48,939 bases of DNA from a virus, in the IMG/VR virus record IMGVR_UViG_3300043538_000030, positions 1 to 48,939 of that record; one strand, 5' to 3'. A program made the position numbers and the translations under genes. Every line of letters starts with the position of its first letter. Within the stretch, counting starts at the first letter, position 1. The notes under the pieces are model-generated. The model searched no databases and was not told where the DNA came from. It worked only from the letters and a program-made list of their open reading frames with translations. This document shows, one piece after another, positions 48,407 through 48,939 of this stretch.

Positions 48407-48837
48407 CGAGTCGCCAGATCTACGTCGACTGCGACGGCGTGCTGACCGACGGCATGCTGACGATCGACCACAAGGGCGAGAAGCTCTTCAAGCGTTTCCA
48501 CACGCGCGACGTGCGCGCGATCCGCGAGCTGGTGGTCCGTGGCTACGAAGTGACGCTGGTGAGCGTCGATGATTGGGGCGGCTTGGCCTGCTTCGCCGAG
48601 AAGGTGGGCGCGGAGGTCATGGTGGCTCGCGACAAGGGCGCTCTGCCGCAGCCCTACGTCGCGATCGGCGACGATGCCTGGGATGTCCCGATGCTCTCGC
48701 GCGCCGAAGCCGCGTTCTGTCCGCTCGACGCCGATCGATCGGTGCTGGATCTGCCAGGGATCGTGGTGCTCAACGCCAAGGGTGGAACCGGTGTCGTCGC
48801 CGCGCTGCTCCGGATCCTGGTCGACGCCGATGACTAG
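48403..48837 (+). CDS. KdsC-like HAD phosphatase
   Basis: The product has 144 residues. HAD motif I DCDGVLTDG (D9, D11), then FKRFHTRDVRAIRELVVRGY, a conserved K near 78, motif III AIGDDAWDVPML (89-94) and the KdsC end (KGGTGVVAALL). KdsC removes phosphate from Kdo-8-P; related enzymes act on other nonulosonates or hexose phosphates. It is shorter than bacterial KdsC (about 170-190). With the nucleotidyltransferase (1007) it may prepare an activated sugar. Its end overlaps the glycosyltransferase start by 8 bases across the join. Confidence 0.75.
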   Translation: MTSRQIYVDCDGVLTDGMLTIDHKGEKLFKRFHTRDVRAIRELVVRGYEVTLVSVDDWGGLACFAEKVGAEVMVARDKGALPQPYVAIGDDAWDVPMLSRAEAAFCPLDADRSVLDLPGIVVLNAKGGTGVVAALLRILVDADD

Positions 48838-48939
48838 AATCGCTGTCCTCGGTTATCGGCTGTCCGGGGTGCGCTCTGGCGCACACCGGACGCATCTCGA
48901 GCTGGGCGGCTTCCTGGCCGAACGCGGACACGCCGTGAC
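48813..48939. repeat. Right copy of 127-bp terminal repeat (includes start of the GT gene)
   Basis: Exact copy of bases 1-127. Bases 48830-48939 are the first 110 bases of the glycosyltransferase gene whose full copy is at 18-1010; this second copy is not a separate truncated gene but the assembly overlap of a circular genome. Confidence 0.95.

Overview
The window is almost certainly one complete genome of a temperate, tailed, siphovirus-type phage. Bases 1-127 recur exactly at 48813-48939. The sequence therefore closes into a circle of 48,812 bp, and one gene (the glycosyltransferase at 18-1010, reached from the HAD phosphatase at 48403-48837) runs across the join. Base composition is GC-rich, and nearly every gene overlaps the next by 1-10 bases (ATGA, GTGA or TGATG junctions). 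The host is probably a GC-rich Gram-negative (diderm) bacterium. The reasons are a single-domain GH24 endolysin without a wall-binding domain, spanin-like and other membrane proteins near it, and two lipobox-type signal peptides. I cannot name the host phylum.

Layout on the circle. (1) Late genes, plus strand, from about 37.6 kb through the join to 18.3 kb: HNH nuclease, small and large terminase, portal, HK97-type prohead protease, Com-like zinc protein, major capsid protein and three small proteins; then a seven-gene sugar/glycan cassette (LicD-like transferase, GT-B glycosyltransferase, GT-A glycosyltransferase, methyltransferase, KdsC-like HAD phosphatase, second GT-B glycosyltransferase, RfaE/TagD-type nucleotidyltransferase); then head-tail connectors, tail terminator, tail tube, probable tail chaperone, 810-aa tape measure, tail tip/hub proteins, and the lysis region with a 910-residue proline-rich putative lipoprotein. 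A perfect 11-bp hairpin at 18340-18366 ends this block. (2) A minus-strand cluster at 18.4-21.9 kb, probably prophage-expressed: HicA/HicB-like pair, DUF6941-like protein, double zinc-ribbon membrane protein, three unknowns including a lipoprotein, and a C1/Cro-type repressor. (3) A divergent control region with a strong sigma70-type promoter whose -35 box lies inside a palindrome. (4) Early genes, plus strand, 22.0-37.6 kb: small membrane proteins, Sak4-like ATPase, ParB-like protein, replication initiator and DnaC-like loader, a frameshifted nuclease, a large serine integrase, an initiator-type tRNA-fMet, HerA-like ATPase, RuvC-like resolvase and a run of Cys-rich small proteins.

The most unusual parts are the glycan cassette buried between capsid and neck genes, the giant putative lipoprotein with a possible polysaccharide-lyase-like region in the lysis block, the phage-borne initiator tRNA, and the gene that only makes sense if read with a -1 shift on an 11-G run. 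No CRISPR array or insertion sequence was seen. No stretch longer than about 145 bases lacks a gene; the larger gaps (12294-12436, 21882-21993, 23270-23365, 32529-32641, 37968-38056, 43077-43205) are described individually. All functional calls come from reading motifs by eye; no database search was possible.
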